NCBI RefSeq assembly: GCF_023336895.1
Contig: NZ_JAMBLT010000008.1
Location: 1-64,000, forward strand
Source of the DNA: Parasutterella secunda
Lineage (GTDB): Bacteria > Pseudomonadota > Gammaproteobacteria > Burkholderiales > Burkholderiaceae_F
Direction: 5' to 3'
DNA length: 64,000 bases
Shown here: positions 21,128 to 30,322 of the stretch, one piece after another
Layout of the letters: each line of letters opens with the position of its first letter
Position numbering within the stretch: the first letter of the stretch is position 1
Translations under genes and position numbers: made by a program
Notes under the pieces: generated by a model
What the model saw: only the letters and a program-made list of their open reading frames with translations
Database searches by the model: none
What the model was told of the DNA's origin: nothing

Positions 21128-21142
21128 ACAATTTTCTTCGTT

Positions 21143-21180
21143 AAAAAAGCTCGGTGACTGGGAAGTTTTCCGAGCTTTTT
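21143..21180 (+). terminator. terminator of proS
   Basis: AAAAAGCTCGG and CCGAGCTTTTT stem (21144-21180), 15-nt loop, T-run. Confidence 0.75.
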
Positions 21181-21190
21181 AAAGGGTAAG

Positions 21191-21218
21191 AAAAACCGCT
21201 CGAAAACGAGCGGTTTTT
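21191..21218. terminator. bidirectional terminator between proS and the HU gene
   Basis: A perfect 12-bp stem AAAAACCGCTCG with AAAA loop, T-rich on both strands. Confidence 0.85.
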
Positions 21219-21240
21219 CTTTAGAATCGCGAGTCGCTGA

Positions 21241-21537
21241 TTAGCGCTTGCAGCACTTCTTCTTAGAAGCAACAGCAGCCTTGAAAGCGGCGCCAGCGGT
21301 GAACTTCGGCAACACGGTGGCCGGGATCTTGATCGTTTCGCCCGTGGAAGGATTGCGACCTTCGCGAGCAGCGCGCTTCGTGGCCTTGAACGTACCGAAA
21401 CCGATCAATTGGAAGCCGTCACCCTTGGCAACAGCCTTAACGATAGCTTCAAACACAGAGTCAACGATGCGACCGGCTTGAGCCTTGGAAAGTTCGTTTT
21501 CTTCAGCAACAATAGCGATGAGTTCTTGCTTGTTCAT
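21241..21537 (-). CDS. hupB: HU-family DNA-binding protein
   Basis: 98 residues from the ATG at 21537 ([13 protein letters not shown]), after AGGAGAAT. Small basic nucleoid protein. The HU/IHF signature [28 protein letters not shown] forms the DNA-binding arm. It ends SKKKCCKR, with a lysine-rich tail holding two adjacent cysteines, which HU proteins normally lack. HU-beta is the likely ortholog but HU subtype cannot be fixed from sequence alone. Confidence 0.92.
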   Translation of the reverse strand: MNKQELIAIVAEENELSKAQAGRIVDSVFEAIVKAVAKGDGFQLIGFGTFKATKRAAREGRNPSTGETIKIPATVLPKFTAGAAFKAAVASKKKCCKR

Positions 21538-21749
21538 TGGAATTCTCCTAAAAAAATGAGCATCAGAACGATGAACGTCTTTAATATACTCCATCTATTC
21601 CCTTTAAAACCAGAGGGTTGCGTTAAAAAATGAAAGAAAAAGGGTAATTTTTATTGATTTGAATTAAAAACATAACAAAAATGTAGCAAAAAGGAGACAG
21701 TAGTCGCTTTCAATGCCCCAATTAGCAGGCCTTAAACTCGAAAACTAAA

Positions 21750-21793
21750 TAAAAAAACGCTCCAAAACAGAAGTTGTTTCGGAGCGCTTTTTT
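21750..21793 (-). terminator. terminator of the tol-linked unknown gene
   Basis: Twelve-bp stem (one G·U) with a five-nt loop and a T7 run on the minus strand, 15 bp past the stop at 21808. Confidence 0.85.
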
Positions 21794-21807
21794 CAAACAC
21801 AGTTTCT

Positions 21808-22380
21808 CTATTGAGCGACCGCTTTTGTTTGAGATGGATTTTTCTTTGAAACGTCGATTAAACGGCGGAAAGTTTCAGAAGACAATGTAATTTGCTTGAG
21901 GACCGCTGCTCGTGTTTTGTCGTTGATTCGATCACTGCCCGCGCCGTGAAGAATCTCAAGGAAAAGATCTGCCAGTTCGCTTTTAACAGTGTCAGGTTTG
22001 ATTGCTTTAGCGATCAATTTTTGTTTAGCGTCCTCGTAACGGTTGATTTGTTCATCCGACAATCGTTTGAAGATTTTATCGGCCATCACTTCTTCACCGT
22101 GATAATTCATTTGGAAAAGCGTTTTTTTTACGAGTTTTTCATTTTCCCGGTATTCAGGACAGTTATCCAAGGTGGTTCGAATGGCAGTGGCTTGTAAAAG
22201 TGCGCTCCAGAGCGCCTTAAACATGTCATAAGGACCGGGATTTAAAAAATCAAATAAGGGCAATTTTGCCTTTGAGACTCGAGCTGCTTCACGAGCGGTA
22301 AAGCGTACTAAGTCGCGAATGCAACCGCCATAGGTGTAGCCTAAATCTTCTGCAAATTGGTTAGTAATGATTTTGCTCAT
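21808..22380 (-). CDS. unknown protein downstream of tolA
   Basis: 190 residues, no family recognised. It is soluble, mostly helical and rich in Lys, Ala and Leu, with no signal peptide or membrane segment. Notable stretches are YTYGGCIRDLVRFTAREAARVSKAK, LNPGPYDMFKALWSALLQATA and FRRLIDVSKKNPSQ. It lies 18 bp after tolA and ends at a strong terminator, so it is probably the last gene of the tol operon, in the place where tolB and pal usually stand. It does not resemble either. Confidence 0.75.
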   Translation of the reverse strand: MSKIITNQFAEDLGYTYGGCIRDLVRFTAREAARVSKAKLPLFDFLNPGPYDMFKALWSALLQATAIRTTLDNCPEYRENEKLVKKTLFQMNYHGEEVMADKIFKRLSDEQINRYEDAKQKLIAKAIKPDTVKSELADLFLEILHGAGSDRINDKTRAAVLKQITLSSETFRRLIDVSKKNPSQTKAVAQ

Positions 22381-22398
22381 TTCCGAAAACCTAATAAA

Positions 22399-23364
22399 TT
22401 AACGTTTACTGTCCACCGGGTCAAAGGTGAGCTGAATCGTCCTGGGGGGATTGCCCGTCGGATGATTCGGGAATGGGTTACAAGCGCGGATAGCGCGTTC
22501 CACGGCTTGGTCAAAGGCGGGCAGACCGCTTGCTTTGAGCAGGCGAGGAGCACCGGCTTGACGGCCGTCGTTCAAAAGGTGCACTTCGTAGACCGCTTTA
22601 TATTGTCCTGACTTCATATTGGGGGCAACGGCAAAAGCAATATTGGGACGAATGCACGCAATGATTCGTGAGCTATAGAGCGCCGATTGAGGTCCGCCCG
22701 CTTGAACCGTGACCCCGGCTACATTTTGTTGAGAAGAGGCTTGAAGCTCTTTTAATTGTTCGCGTTGCATTTGCTGAGCCAGGCGTCTGGCTTGCTCGCG
22801 TCTGCGTTGTTGAGCTTCTTCTTGGCGCTTTTTCTCTTCGGCCAAGCGCTTTTCTTCTTCCAACTTTTTCTGTTCTTCAAGGCGACGCTGCTCTTCTTGA
22901 AGACGCTTTTGTTCTTCCAGTTGGCGTTGCTCTTCTAATTTTTTCTGCTCTTCGAGTTTCTTTTTTTCTTCCTCTTGCTGACGAATTACATTTTCATCAG
23001 GCGTTTGCTCGACGGGCTTTTCAACCTTCGCTGGCGGCGGAGGCGGAGCGGGCTCGGGTTCTGGCTCAGGCTCAGGTTCTTCCTTGGGTTCTTCTTTGGG
23101 AGGTTCTGTCTTTTGCACTTCTTTGGGTGGTGTTACAGGAGTTACGTTAGCCATTTGTGAGGGAGACCAAAGCTCCGCGTATACCACATCGGTGCTTTCA
23201 GTATTCCATTGGAAAACAAAAAACAGACCGATAAAAAGAATCGCATGCATGAACAAAGCCAGCACAAACGGCAGCCCCCAATGGTTGGGCTGTTGTGGCT
23301 GTTGTCGGGATGCATCATTTTTTTGTTGATGAACCGCCGGTTTGTTCTTCTTTAATGGATTCAC
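22399..23364 (-). CDS. tolA: TolA, envelope-spanning protein of the Tol-Pal system
   Basis: 321 residues. An N-terminal inner-membrane anchor (about 29-51) is followed by a Pro/Glu-rich stretch of repeated EP pairs (about 88-108), a long K/E/Q/R coiled coil (about 120-215, repeats of EEQKKLEEQ type), and a C-terminal globular domain (about 225-321) with ACIRPNI…VYEVHLLNDGR…ASGLPAFDQAVERAIRACNPFP. The two cysteines match TolA/TonB-like domain III. It links TolQR energy to Pal and outer-membrane constriction at division. It follows tolR by 3 bp. Confidence 0.93.
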   Translation of the reverse strand: MNPLKKNKPAVHQQKNDASRQQPQQPNHWGLPFVLALFMHAILFIGLFFVFQWNTESTDVVYAELWSPSQMANVTPVTPPKEVQKTEPPKEEPKEEPEPEPEPEPAPPPPPAKVEKPVEQTPDENVIRQQEEEKKKLEEQKKLEEQRQLEEQKRLQEEQRRLEEQKKLEEEKRLAEEKKRQEEAQQRRREQARRLAQQMQREQLKELQASSQQNVAGVTVQAGGPQSALYSSRIIACIRPNIAFAVAPNMKSGQYKAVYEVHLLNDGRQAGAPRLLKASGLPAFDQAVERAIRACNPFPNHPTGNPPRTIQLTFDPVDSKR

Positions 23365-23367
23365 GGC

Positions 23368-23790
23368 TTATTTCTCAACTTTCAAAGAAAGACCGACTCG
23401 GGCAATGTCTGCCGCTTGAAGTTGCTTCATAACATTGACGACTTGTTCATATTGAACGACTTTGTCAGCAGCAATGACAACCGGAATATCAGCACGTCCT
23501 TCTTGTGCTTTTTTCACGGTTGCAATGAGACCAGGCATATCGACCGCCAAAAGTTCCTTGCCTTTTCGGACCGACATGGCACCTGTCGGGTGCACAATAA
23601 CTTCAACAATTGCCTCAGGTGCCTTTTCTGCTTTTTTAACACTGGGCAAATTGACTAATGACGGGTTCACGAATGGAGCGGCTACCATCAAGATAACCAC
23701 GAGCACAAGCATGACGTCAATGTATGGAACAACATTGATTTCAGCCATTAGTCGACGAGAAGAACGTCGAGAGGAACGCAGACCTTCCAT
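23368..23790 (-). CDS. tolR: TolR, proton-channel component of Tol-Pal
   Basis: 140 residues of the ExbD/TolR type. The single membrane helix contains the proton-carrying Asp (VVPYIDVMLVLVVILMVAAP), followed by a periplasmic domain. It works with TolQ to energise TolA. Two bp after tolQ and three bp before tolA. Confidence 0.95.
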   Translation of the reverse strand: MEGLRSSRRSSRRLMAEINVVPYIDVMLVLVVILMVAAPFVNPSLVNLPSVKKAEKAPEAIVEVIVHPTGAMSVRKGKELLAVDMPGLIATVKKAQEGRADIPVVIAADKVVQYEQVVNVMKQLQAADIARVGLSLKVEK

Positions 23791-23792
23791 AA

Positions 23793-24461
23793 TCAGCCTC
23801 TTTGACGTTGAAGAATGTTTTGGAATTCTTCAGCGAAACTTTCGTAGCGATTGGATAAACGTTCCACGTCATTGGCGAAACGGTTATAAGCTGCAACAGC
23901 GGGAATAGCGGCAAAAAGACCAATTGCAGTTGCAACCAATGCTTCGGCAATGCCGGGGGCGACTGTTGCAAGAGAGGCGTTATCGAGCGCGGACAAACCC
24001 GTAAATGCATTCATAATGCCCCAAACGGTACCGAATAAGCCGATGTAGGGAGAGACGGAACCGATCGAAGCCAAAGTGGGTAAGCCGCTTTCAAGGTTAT
24101 CCATTTCACGTTGATAGGTGGCACGCATGGCGCGACGGACTCCATCCAGGGCTTCGGCAGAACCTCGGGTTGAGAGTTTGAGAAACTCAGTCATTCCGGA
24201 GGCAAAGATTCGTTCCTGTGTGCCGGAGTGTTCACGGTGATTTTGAGCGTGCTCGTAGAGTTTATTGAGTTCCGCACCGCTCCAGAAGCGACTTTCAAAA
24301 TCTTCACTCAGTTGTTTGGCTTGGCGAAGCTGGAAGAATTTCTGAAAAATTCGAGTCCAACTGATTAAGGACAGAATAATCAAAATGGCCAAGACTGCCT
24401 GAACCACGACACTGGCGTGTGTGAGCAAAGACAAGATGGACATGTCGGCACTAGCGTTCAT
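23793..24461 (-). CDS. tolQ: TolQ, proton-channel component of Tol-Pal
   Basis: 222 residues from the ATG at 24461, which follows GGAAG; the frame is open upstream through ybgC. MotA/TolQ/ExbB family with three membrane helices; the conserved pair GLFGTVWGIMNAF and ATAIGLFAAIPAVAAYNRF is clear. It forms a motor with TolR. Confidence 0.95.
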   Translation of the reverse strand: MNASADMSILSLLTHASVVVQAVLAILIILSLISWTRIFQKFFQLRQAKQLSEDFESRFWSGAELNKLYEHAQNHREHSGTQERIFASGMTEFLKLSTRGSAEALDGVRRAMRATYQREMDNLESGLPTLASIGSVSPYIGLFGTVWGIMNAFTGLSALDNASLATVAPGIAEALVATAIGLFAAIPAVAAYNRFANDVERLSNRYESFAEEFQNILQRQRG

Positions 24462-24471
24462 AAAACTTCCT

Positions 24472-24915
24472 TTATTCGGTTGCGTTGGGGTTAACAAGCA
24501 ACAGTTTTTCAATCGTTTCAAAAATAGGCGAGGGGATTGCTGTTGGTACGCCTTTAAGCGGATCAATACAAACAACACGAACTTCAGCGGCAGTCATCAG
24601 AGTCTCCCCCTTGTATGCACGCTGATCGAAAACAAAACTCGCCCTTCGCAAGCTCTTTAGTGTTGTTCGGATCTCTAACTCATCGTCGAGCTTGGCCGGA
24701 CGCTTGAATTGGATTGATAAATCCGAGACAACAAAAGCGCAAGTTTTCATTTCTAAAAGAGCGTTTTGGCTCCAGCCTAAACTGCGCAGAAACTCGGTGC
24801 GTGCTCTTTCAAAAAATTTGAGGTAACTTGCGTGATAAACCACACCGCCCGCATCAGTATCTTCAAAATATACGCGGGCACTCCAAATAAACTCTTGCGA
24901 AATAGGGGTTGGCAT
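24472..24915 (-). CDS. ybgC: Tol-Pal-associated acyl-CoA thioesterase
   Basis: 147 residues, hotdog fold. The YbgC signature VYFEDTDAGGVVYHASYLKFFERARTEFLR includes the catalytic Asp. Hydrolyses acyl-CoA, possibly in phospholipid metabolism. It lies between ruvB and tolQ, the first gene of the tol cluster as in many proteobacteria. Confidence 0.94.
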   Translation of the reverse strand: MPTPISQEFIWSARVYFEDTDAGGVVYHASYLKFFERARTEFLRSLGWSQNALLEMKTCAFVVSDLSIQFKRPAKLDDELEIRTTLKSLRRASFVFDQRAYKGETLMTAAEVRVVCIDPLKGVPTAIPSPIFETIEKLLLVNPNATE

Positions 24916-24933
24916 TATAACACGTTGTTTTTG

Positions 24934-25968
24934 TTAAAAAAGTGACGAAGTTTGTCCGGCTGCGCCAGGGGCTTCATACCCAAAATGCTGGTACGCAAGA
25001 AGGGTCGCCACGCGTCCTCTCGGTGTTCTTTGCAGATGCCCCTGTTGAATGAGATAGGGTTCAACCACATCTTCCAAGGTTTCGCGATCTTCGCCCACTG
25101 CGGCGGCCAAATTGTCGATGCCGACCGGGCCACCGTTAAATTTTTCAATGATGGCCAGGAGGAATTTACGGTCGATCAAATCGAATCCCAAAGGATCAAC
25201 ATCGAGCATTTGCAACGCTTTATCTGCTACTTCTCGGGTCACCACTCCATCGTATTTAACCTGAGCATAGTCGCGTACCCGTCGCAACAAACGATTGGCA
25301 ATACGCGGCGTTCCGCGACTTCTCCGGGCGACCTCAAAAGCGCCTTCTTCATCGATTTGAACGTTTAAAAGTTTGGCGCTGCGCTTAACGATTTTGGCTA
25401 AGTCTTCGTTGCTGTAAAACTGCAATTGGGCAACGATTCCAAACCGTGCTCTCAATGGGTTAGTAAGCATACCGGCGCGAGTAGTCGCACCGATCAAAGT
25501 AAATGGTTTCAGATCTAATTTAATCGAGCGGGCTGCAGGGCCCTCACCGATCATGATGTCAATCTGAAAGTCCTCAAGTGCTGGATACAGGATTTCTTCC
25601 ACAACAGGGGATAGGCGATGAATTTCATCGATAAACAGTACATCGTTTTCCTGCAAATTAGTCAAAATGGCGGCAAGATCACCAGGACGTTCCAACACTG
25701 GACCGGAGGTTTGGCGAAGATTTACCCCCATTTCGTTGGCCACAATATGCGCCAGAGTTGTTTTGCCTAGACCGGGAGGTCCGAAAACCAGTAAATGGTC
25801 CAAAGCTTCATGTCTGGACTTTGCCGCTTTGATAAAAACGGAGAGTTGTTCGCAAGCTTTGGGTTGACCAACGTAGTCTTTCAGCTTCGTGGGTCGCAGA
25901 GCGCGGTCCACGCTTTCTTCATTTGGCGAAGCGACTTCACCGGCAACAATTCGTTCAATCGTTTGCAT
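24934..25968 (-). CDS. ruvB: Holliday junction DNA helicase RuvB
   Basis: 344 residues, AAA+ motor of branch migration. Walker A is [11 protein letters not shown], Walker B is LFIDEIHRL, sensor 1 lies in IGATTRAG, and the C-terminal winged helix contains [14 protein letters not shown]. It follows ruvA by 12 bp in ruvCAB. Confidence 0.98.
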   Translation of the reverse strand: MQTIERIVAGEVASPNEESVDRALRPTKLKDYVGQPKACEQLSVFIKAAKSRHEALDHLLVFGPPGLGKTTLAHIVANEMGVNLRQTSGPVLERPGDLAAILTNLQENDVLFIDEIHRLSPVVEEILYPALEDFQIDIMIGEGPAARSIKLDLKPFTLIGATTRAGMLTNPLRARFGIVAQLQFYSNEDLAKIVKRSAKLLNVQIDEEGAFEVARRSRGTPRIANRLLRRVRDYAQVKYDGVVTREVADKALQMLDVDPLGFDLIDRKFLLAIIEKFNGGPVGIDNLAAAVGEDRETLEDVVEPYLIQQGHLQRTPRGRVATLLAYQHFGYEAPGAAGQTSSLF

Positions 25969-25980
25969 GACGGATCATAC

Positions 25981-26550
25981 TCACATATTTTGTAGGGCCA
26001 TACGGATACCATCGGAAACAGAAATATCTTCCGGTAGCTTCTTGACTGCCATCGTGGCTTCCCGTTCACTGTAGCCCAAACCAATTAATGCGTTGATGAT
26101 ATCGGAAGTCGCAGAATTTTGAGCAACGGTAGAGACCGTTGAAAGAGTTCCGGTCAACTTGTCTTTAAGTTCTAAAATTAAACGCTCTGCCGTTTTTTTG
26201 CCGATCCCGGGAACACGGGTAAGAAGTGAAGCTTGTTGCATGGCTACAGCGTTAACCAAATCTGGCACGGATAGGCCGGAGAGAATTGACAGAGCCGTTC
26301 TGGCGCCGATACCTGATACCTTTAGCAATTGCCTAAATGTTTCTCGCTCCTCAGCGGTGAGAAAACCGTAAAGCAGCTGCGCGTCTTCGCGCACGACCAT
26401 GTGTGTCAATAGCGTCACTTCGGAGCCGATAGACGGCAGGTTATAGAACGTGGACATTGGAACATCAATCTCGTAGCCTACCCCGTGCACATCAACAAGA
26501 ATGTGGGGAGGATTGCTCTCTGCCAATTGTCCTTTAATGCGTCCGATCAT
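25981..26550 (-). CDS. ruvA: Holliday junction DNA helicase RuvA
   Basis: 189 residues. It begins [11 protein letters not shown], has two helix-hairpin-helix motifs ([37 protein letters not shown]) and a C-terminal RuvB-binding domain ([12 protein letters not shown]). It binds junctions as a tetramer. Its ATG abuts the ruvC stop (TAAATG). Confidence 0.98.
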   Translation of the reverse strand: MIGRIKGQLAESNPPHILVDVHGVGYEIDVPMSTFYNLPSIGSEVTLLTHMVVREDAQLLYGFLTAEERETFRQLLKVSGIGARTALSILSGLSVPDLVNAVAMQQASLLTRVPGIGKKTAERLILELKDKLTGTLSTVSTVAQNSATSDIINALIGLGYSEREATMAVKKLPEDISVSDGIRMALQNM

Positions 26551-27138
26551 TTATGGTTTCCTCGCTAAGCCTAAATGCACTTCCCAAGCAGCCCGATTTT
26601 TAGCCCCAGAGTGACGTCTGGCGTGGCCGGCACTGGTTTTAGGAGCCTGCATGGCTCCCATCATACGAAAAGACTGAGCCGCACAAACGGCGCATGCCAA
26701 AGCATCGGCCGCGTCGGCTTGAATTTTTTCCGGCAGTCCCAGCATGCGGGACATCATGGCTTGAACCTGGGCTTTATTGGCTCGACCTGTGCCCACAGTC
26801 GCCTGTTTGATTTCCGTTGGCGTAAATTCGTTCACCAAGAGTTCTTCGTTTGCCAGTGCCGTCAACGCCGCGCCTCTGGCTTGGCCTAAAAGAAGCGTTG
26901 TGTATGGGTTCATGTTGACAAACACTTTCTCGCAAGCTGCAAAACTTGGTGTTGTTTCACGAGCGATTTTGCCGACTTCCGTAAAAATAAAACGAAGTCG
27001 TTCAGCCAATTCTCCTTTGGGGACATTAATGACACCGGCGGTAACGAACTTCAACTCGTTGCCGTAAACATCAATGACCCCAAACCCCGTGTGATTAAGT
27101 CCGGGGTCAACGCCCATGATTCGAACAAAGTCGCTCAC
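26551..27138 (-). CDS. ruvC: Holliday junction resolvase RuvC
   Basis: 195 residues. RNase H-like fold with catalytic acidic residues in IMGVDPGLNHTGFGV and ACEKVFVNMNPYT, and QADAADALACAVCAA. The GTG at 27138 lies four bp after ffh; an ATG at 27117 is the alternative start. The C-terminal 25 residues are a basic extension. Confidence 0.95.
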   Translation of the reverse strand: MSDFVRIMGVDPGLNHTGFGVIDVYGNELKFVTAGVINVPKGELAERLRFIFTEVGKIARETTPSFAACEKVFVNMNPYTTLLLGQARGAALTALANEELLVNEFTPTEIKQATVGTGRANKAQVQAMMSRMLGLPEKIQADAADALACAVCAAQSFRMMGAMQAPKTSAGHARRHSGAKNRAAWEVHLGLARKP

Positions 27139-27141
27139 TGT

Positions 27142-28551
27142 TTAGTGCCTGCCAAAGTTGCCGAAACCGCCCAGACCGCCTAGGCCGCCACCAAATTTAT
27201 TCAAACCGCCCAAGGCGCGCATCATCTTTGCTAGTCCGCCCTTTTGCATGCTTTTCATCATGGTTTGCGTCTGTTCAAACTGCTTGAGCATTTTGTTGAC
27301 TTCCTGAACGGGCACTCCTGCGCCGGCGGCAATGCGGCGTTTACGGCTTGCCTTGATGATATCAGGGTGCATGCGCTCGAAAGGTGTCATCGAGTTGATA
27401 ATGCCTTCGGTTCTGGCAATGGCCTTCTGGGCATCGTCATCGTTAATTTTGGAAGCGGCCTCTGCAAATTGTGTAGGCAGTTTTTCCATTAAACCCGAAA
27501 AGCTCCCCATGTTTTTCATTTGAGCTAATTGAGCCTTAAAGTCATTGAGGTCAAACTTATTGCCCGCCTTCATCTTTTGGGCAAGTTTTTGAGTTTGTTC
27601 GACGTCAATGGCTTTTTGGACGTCTTTTACCAAAGCGACGATATCGCCCATGCCGAGGATGCGGCTTGCCATTCCTTCGGCATTAAAGGGTTCCAGACCA
27701 TCGATTTTTTCAGAGACACCGACAAATTTAATCGGTTTACCGGTTGTGTAGGCCACCGACAAAGCGGCACCACCGCGGCTGTCACCATCAAGCTTCGTGA
27801 GGATAACGCCTGTCAGCGAAAGTCTTTCGTTAAAGGCCTGCGCGGCTTGAACAGCTGTCTGACCCAACATGGCGTCAGCCACGAACATTGTTTCTGAGGG
27901 CTTGAGTTCATCATGTAACTCAGCCACTTCATTCATCATTGCTTCATCGATGGATAAGCGCCCGGCCGTATCCACAATGAGAACATCGTAGAAGTAGCGT
28001 TTGGCATGCGCCAAGGCGTCTTTGGCAATGGTCAGCGGTTTTTGGTTCGCATCCATTGCAAAATTATCTGCGCCGGCTTGCTCCGTAATCACCTTCAATT
28101 GATCCGCAGCGGCTGGACGGTACACGTCGGTTGAGACCGTGAGGACTTTTTTCTTTTTGTCGTTAACTAAAAAACGAGCAAGTTTACCGGCAGAAGTCGT
28201 TTTACCTGCACCCTGAAGGCCAGCGAGCAGAATAACCGCAGGCGGTTGAGTAGCAAGATTAATCTCTTTTTCTTTTTCAGAGAGACTGCCACCGATGATA
28301 TCGGTTAGTTCACGTTGCACAACACCGACGAGCGCCTGTCCGGGATTGAGGTTGCCAATGACTTCCTCATTCATGGCTTTAGCTTTGATACGCGCGATCA
28401 GTTCGCGAACTACAGGCAAGGCAACGTCAGCTTCCAGCAGTGCAATGCGAACTTCACGCAGCATATCGCGGGTATTTTCTTCGGTCAGACGAGCCTGACC
28501 GCGCATGGTTTTAATGACGCGCGAAAGGCGTTGGCTTAATGTATTGAGCAT
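27142..28551 (-). CDS. ffh: signal recognition particle protein Ffh
   Basis: 469 residues. N domain (1-85), G domain with LLAGLQGAGKTTSAGKLA, DTAGR and TKLDGDSRGGAALS, then the Met-rich M domain that binds 4.5S RNA and signal sequences. It ends in a long Gly-rich tail (GGLNKFGGGLGGLGGFGNFGRH). Targets membrane proteins cotranslationally. It heads a minus-strand run that continues into ruvCAB and tol. Confidence 0.97.
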   Translation of the reverse strand: MLNTLSQRLSRVIKTMRGQARLTEENTRDMLREVRIALLEADVALPVVRELIARIKAKAMNEEVIGNLNPGQALVGVVQRELTDIIGGSLSEKEKEINLATQPPAVILLAGLQGAGKTTSAGKLARFLVNDKKKKVLTVSTDVYRPAAADQLKVITEQAGADNFAMDANQKPLTIAKDALAHAKRYFYDVLIVDTAGRLSIDEAMMNEVAELHDELKPSETMFVADAMLGQTAVQAAQAFNERLSLTGVILTKLDGDSRGGAALSVAYTTGKPIKFVGVSEKIDGLEPFNAEGMASRILGMGDIVALVKDVQKAIDVEQTQKLAQKMKAGNKFDLNDFKAQLAQMKNMGSFSGLMEKLPTQFAEAASKINDDDAQKAIARTEGIINSMTPFERMHPDIIKASRKRRIAAGAGVPVQEVNKMLKQFEQTQTMMKSMQKGGLAKMMRALGGLNKFGGGLGGLGGFGNFGRH

Positions 28552-28661
28552 TTCGTTTCAAAAAATTAGAAAGATAACCACAACATTGACAGCCCTATCC
28601 CTTACAATGAGACACTGTTAAAAACATATCAGCGACAGTGTCGGATAGGTGAGCTCGTCAA

Positions 28662-29480
28662 ATGGATTTAAACATCATATTGTACGGTGTTGCGTCAATT
28701 TTTTATCTGATTGTGGGCGGAAAAATTGTCAGCACATTTAAAAAACGTGGAGATCAGGCGCCGACTTGGTCTTTGCCGGTCATTGCAGCAGCCATTGTTG
28801 CCCATTTTTGGGTTTTACAGTCTTCTATTTTTTGTGCACCGCAGACGATTTGGGTGACTTTCGGTAATTCAATATCGGCTATTTGCTTTTTCAGCACGTT
28901 GATATTGTTTTTCGGAGCGCTTTATTCTCGCGTCCATGCCCTTTATGGGATTGTCCTTTTAATTGCTGGTTTGGGGATTTGGAGTCCGCTCTTATTTCCT
29001 TCAGACGCTCAGCCGATTGTTGGTTCGACCATGGGCTTTAAGCTTCATATTGCTTTCGGCCTTTTGGCTTATAGCTTTATGCTGATGAGTGTTGTCCAGG
29101 CCGTTCTAATGAGTATTTTGAATTCCAGACTCAAAAATCATGAAGCCTTGGAGGAACCGGAAGGTATCGTCGCTTCCATGCCCAATCTTATGACAATGGA
29201 GCGCATTCTTTTCCGAGTCATTTTTGCCTGTTTTGTCGTTCTGACATTAACCATCATCACGGGCATGGTGTCTACCGTGCACTATCTGGATGCCCTTTTG
29301 GCTTTTGACCATAAGACTGTGCTGACGATCTTAAGTTGGCTCGTTTTCGGTATTTTGTTATTAGGGAGAAAACTTCTGGGGTGGCGCAGCCGTAAGGCTT
29401 TAACTATTTTTTGGATAGCTGTAGCCCTGCAGGTCATCGCTTTTTTAGCCTACCGTTTTGTTTTGGATGTCTTGAAGTAG
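28662..29480 (+). CDS. CcsA/YpjD-like cytochrome c assembly membrane protein
   Basis: 272 residues with about eight membrane helices. The family marker is the segment GSTMGFKLHIAFGLLAYSFMLMSVVQAVLM, with conserved His, and HKTVLTILSWLVFGILLLGRKLLGWRSRKA near the C-terminus. In many proteobacteria this YpjD-type gene stands divergent from ffh, as here. Its role in haem handling or cytochrome c assembly is by similarity only. Confidence 0.85.
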   Translation: MDLNIILYGVASIFYLIVGGKIVSTFKKRGDQAPTWSLPVIAAAIVAHFWVLQSSIFCAPQTIWVTFGNSISAICFFSTLILFFGALYSRVHALYGIVLLIAGLGIWSPLLFPSDAQPIVGSTMGFKLHIAFGLLAYSFMLMSVVQAVLMSILNSRLKNHEALEEPEGIVASMPNLMTMERILFRVIFACFVVLTLTIITGMVSTVHYLDALLAFDHKTVLTILSWLVFGILLLGRKLLGWRSRKALTIFWIAVALQVIAFLAYRFVLDVLK

Positions 29481-29489
29481 GATAAAACC

Positions 29490-29729
29490 ATGTTGGGTAA
29501 AGTTCTTTTTTGGGTTCTTTTGGGATTGCTCATCTTTATTTTTTGGCAAAAGAAACGAGTGGCCCAGGTTAAGCGTGAGGAATCAGAAAGAAAAGTGCCC
29601 GAATCCAAAAAGATGGTTCAGTGTCCGGTTTGCGGCGTGCACTTTGTTGAAGTGGACGGTGTGTGGGTAAATGGAACGATGTACTGCAGTCACGAGTGCG
29701 CAGAGAAAGCAAAAGGCTCAACAGAATGA
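29490..29729 (+). CDS. small membrane-anchored zinc-ribbon protein (PP0621-like)
   Basis: 79 residues: an N-terminal membrane helix (about 3-21), a basic linker, then CPVCGVHFVEVDGVWVNGTMYCSHECAEKA, with four Cys (CPVC and C…C with His) able to bind one zinc. Such proteins often sit between the YpjD gene and ampD in betaproteobacteria. Function unknown. Its stop overlaps the ampD ATG. Confidence 0.75.
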   Translation: MLGKVLFWVLLGLLIFIFWQKKRVAQVKREESERKVPESKKMVQCPVCGVHFVEVDGVWVNGTMYCSHECAEKAKGSTE

Positions 29730-30322
29730 TCAGCTTTGATTCTGAAGGATGGATTAGGGGCAGTGGTACGGTTTGTGAGCCAAGCCCCTTTTTTGATGAC
29801 AGACAAGCCGATACCACGGTTAATCTCGTCGTCATGCATAACATTTCTCTTCCGGCCGGCGTTTTCGGTTTGGGTTACGTCAGAGCGCTTTTTTTGGGTC
29901 ATTTGCTTCAAAACGATATCCAAGGATTCGAATCGCTCAGGGGATTAAAAGTTTCTTCCCATTTTTTTATTGACAGGCGAGGACTGATTAACCAGTTTGT
30001 CAGTATCAAAAAGAGAGCATGGCATGCTGGTCGGTCTATTTTTCAGGGAAAAAGCTGTTGCAACGATTTTTCCATAGGAATTGAGATGGAAGGATCGGAT
30101 TTCGTTCCTTTTGAATCTGTTCAATATGAAGCGTTGCAGAAGCTACTGGAGGCTTTGTTTAAGGCTGAACCAAATTTGGCGTACATTACGGGGCACAGCG
30201 ATATTGCACCGGATCGAAAAACCGACCCTGGTCCCTATTTTGACTGGAAGCGCGTTTTTTTTGAACCGGAAATCGCAAAACAGTTAAAATATTCGACTAT
30301 TCAATCCATTAACAAACAATAA
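29726..30322 (+). CDS. ampD: 1,6-anhydro-N-acetylmuramyl-L-alanine amidase
   Basis: 198 residues from the ATG at 29726, which overlaps the previous stop; the same frame is open further upstream inside the previous gene. Cytoplasmic peptidoglycan recycling amidase, N-acetylmuramoyl-L-alanine amidase type 2. Zinc ligands are visible: His in NLVVMHNISLP, His in GHSDIAPDRKTDPGPYFDW, and Asp in the same motif; also SSHFFIDRRG and AWHAGRS. No signal peptide, as expected for AmpD. Confidence 0.92.
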   Translation: MISFDSEGWIRGSGTVCEPSPFFDDRQADTTVNLVVMHNISLPAGVFGLGYVRALFLGHLLQNDIQGFESLRGLKVSSHFFIDRRGLINQFVSIKKRAWHAGRSIFQGKSCCNDFSIGIEMEGSDFVPFESVQYEALQKLLEALFKAEPNLAYITGHSDIAPDRKTDPGPYFDWKRVFFEPEIAKQLKYSTIQSINKQ

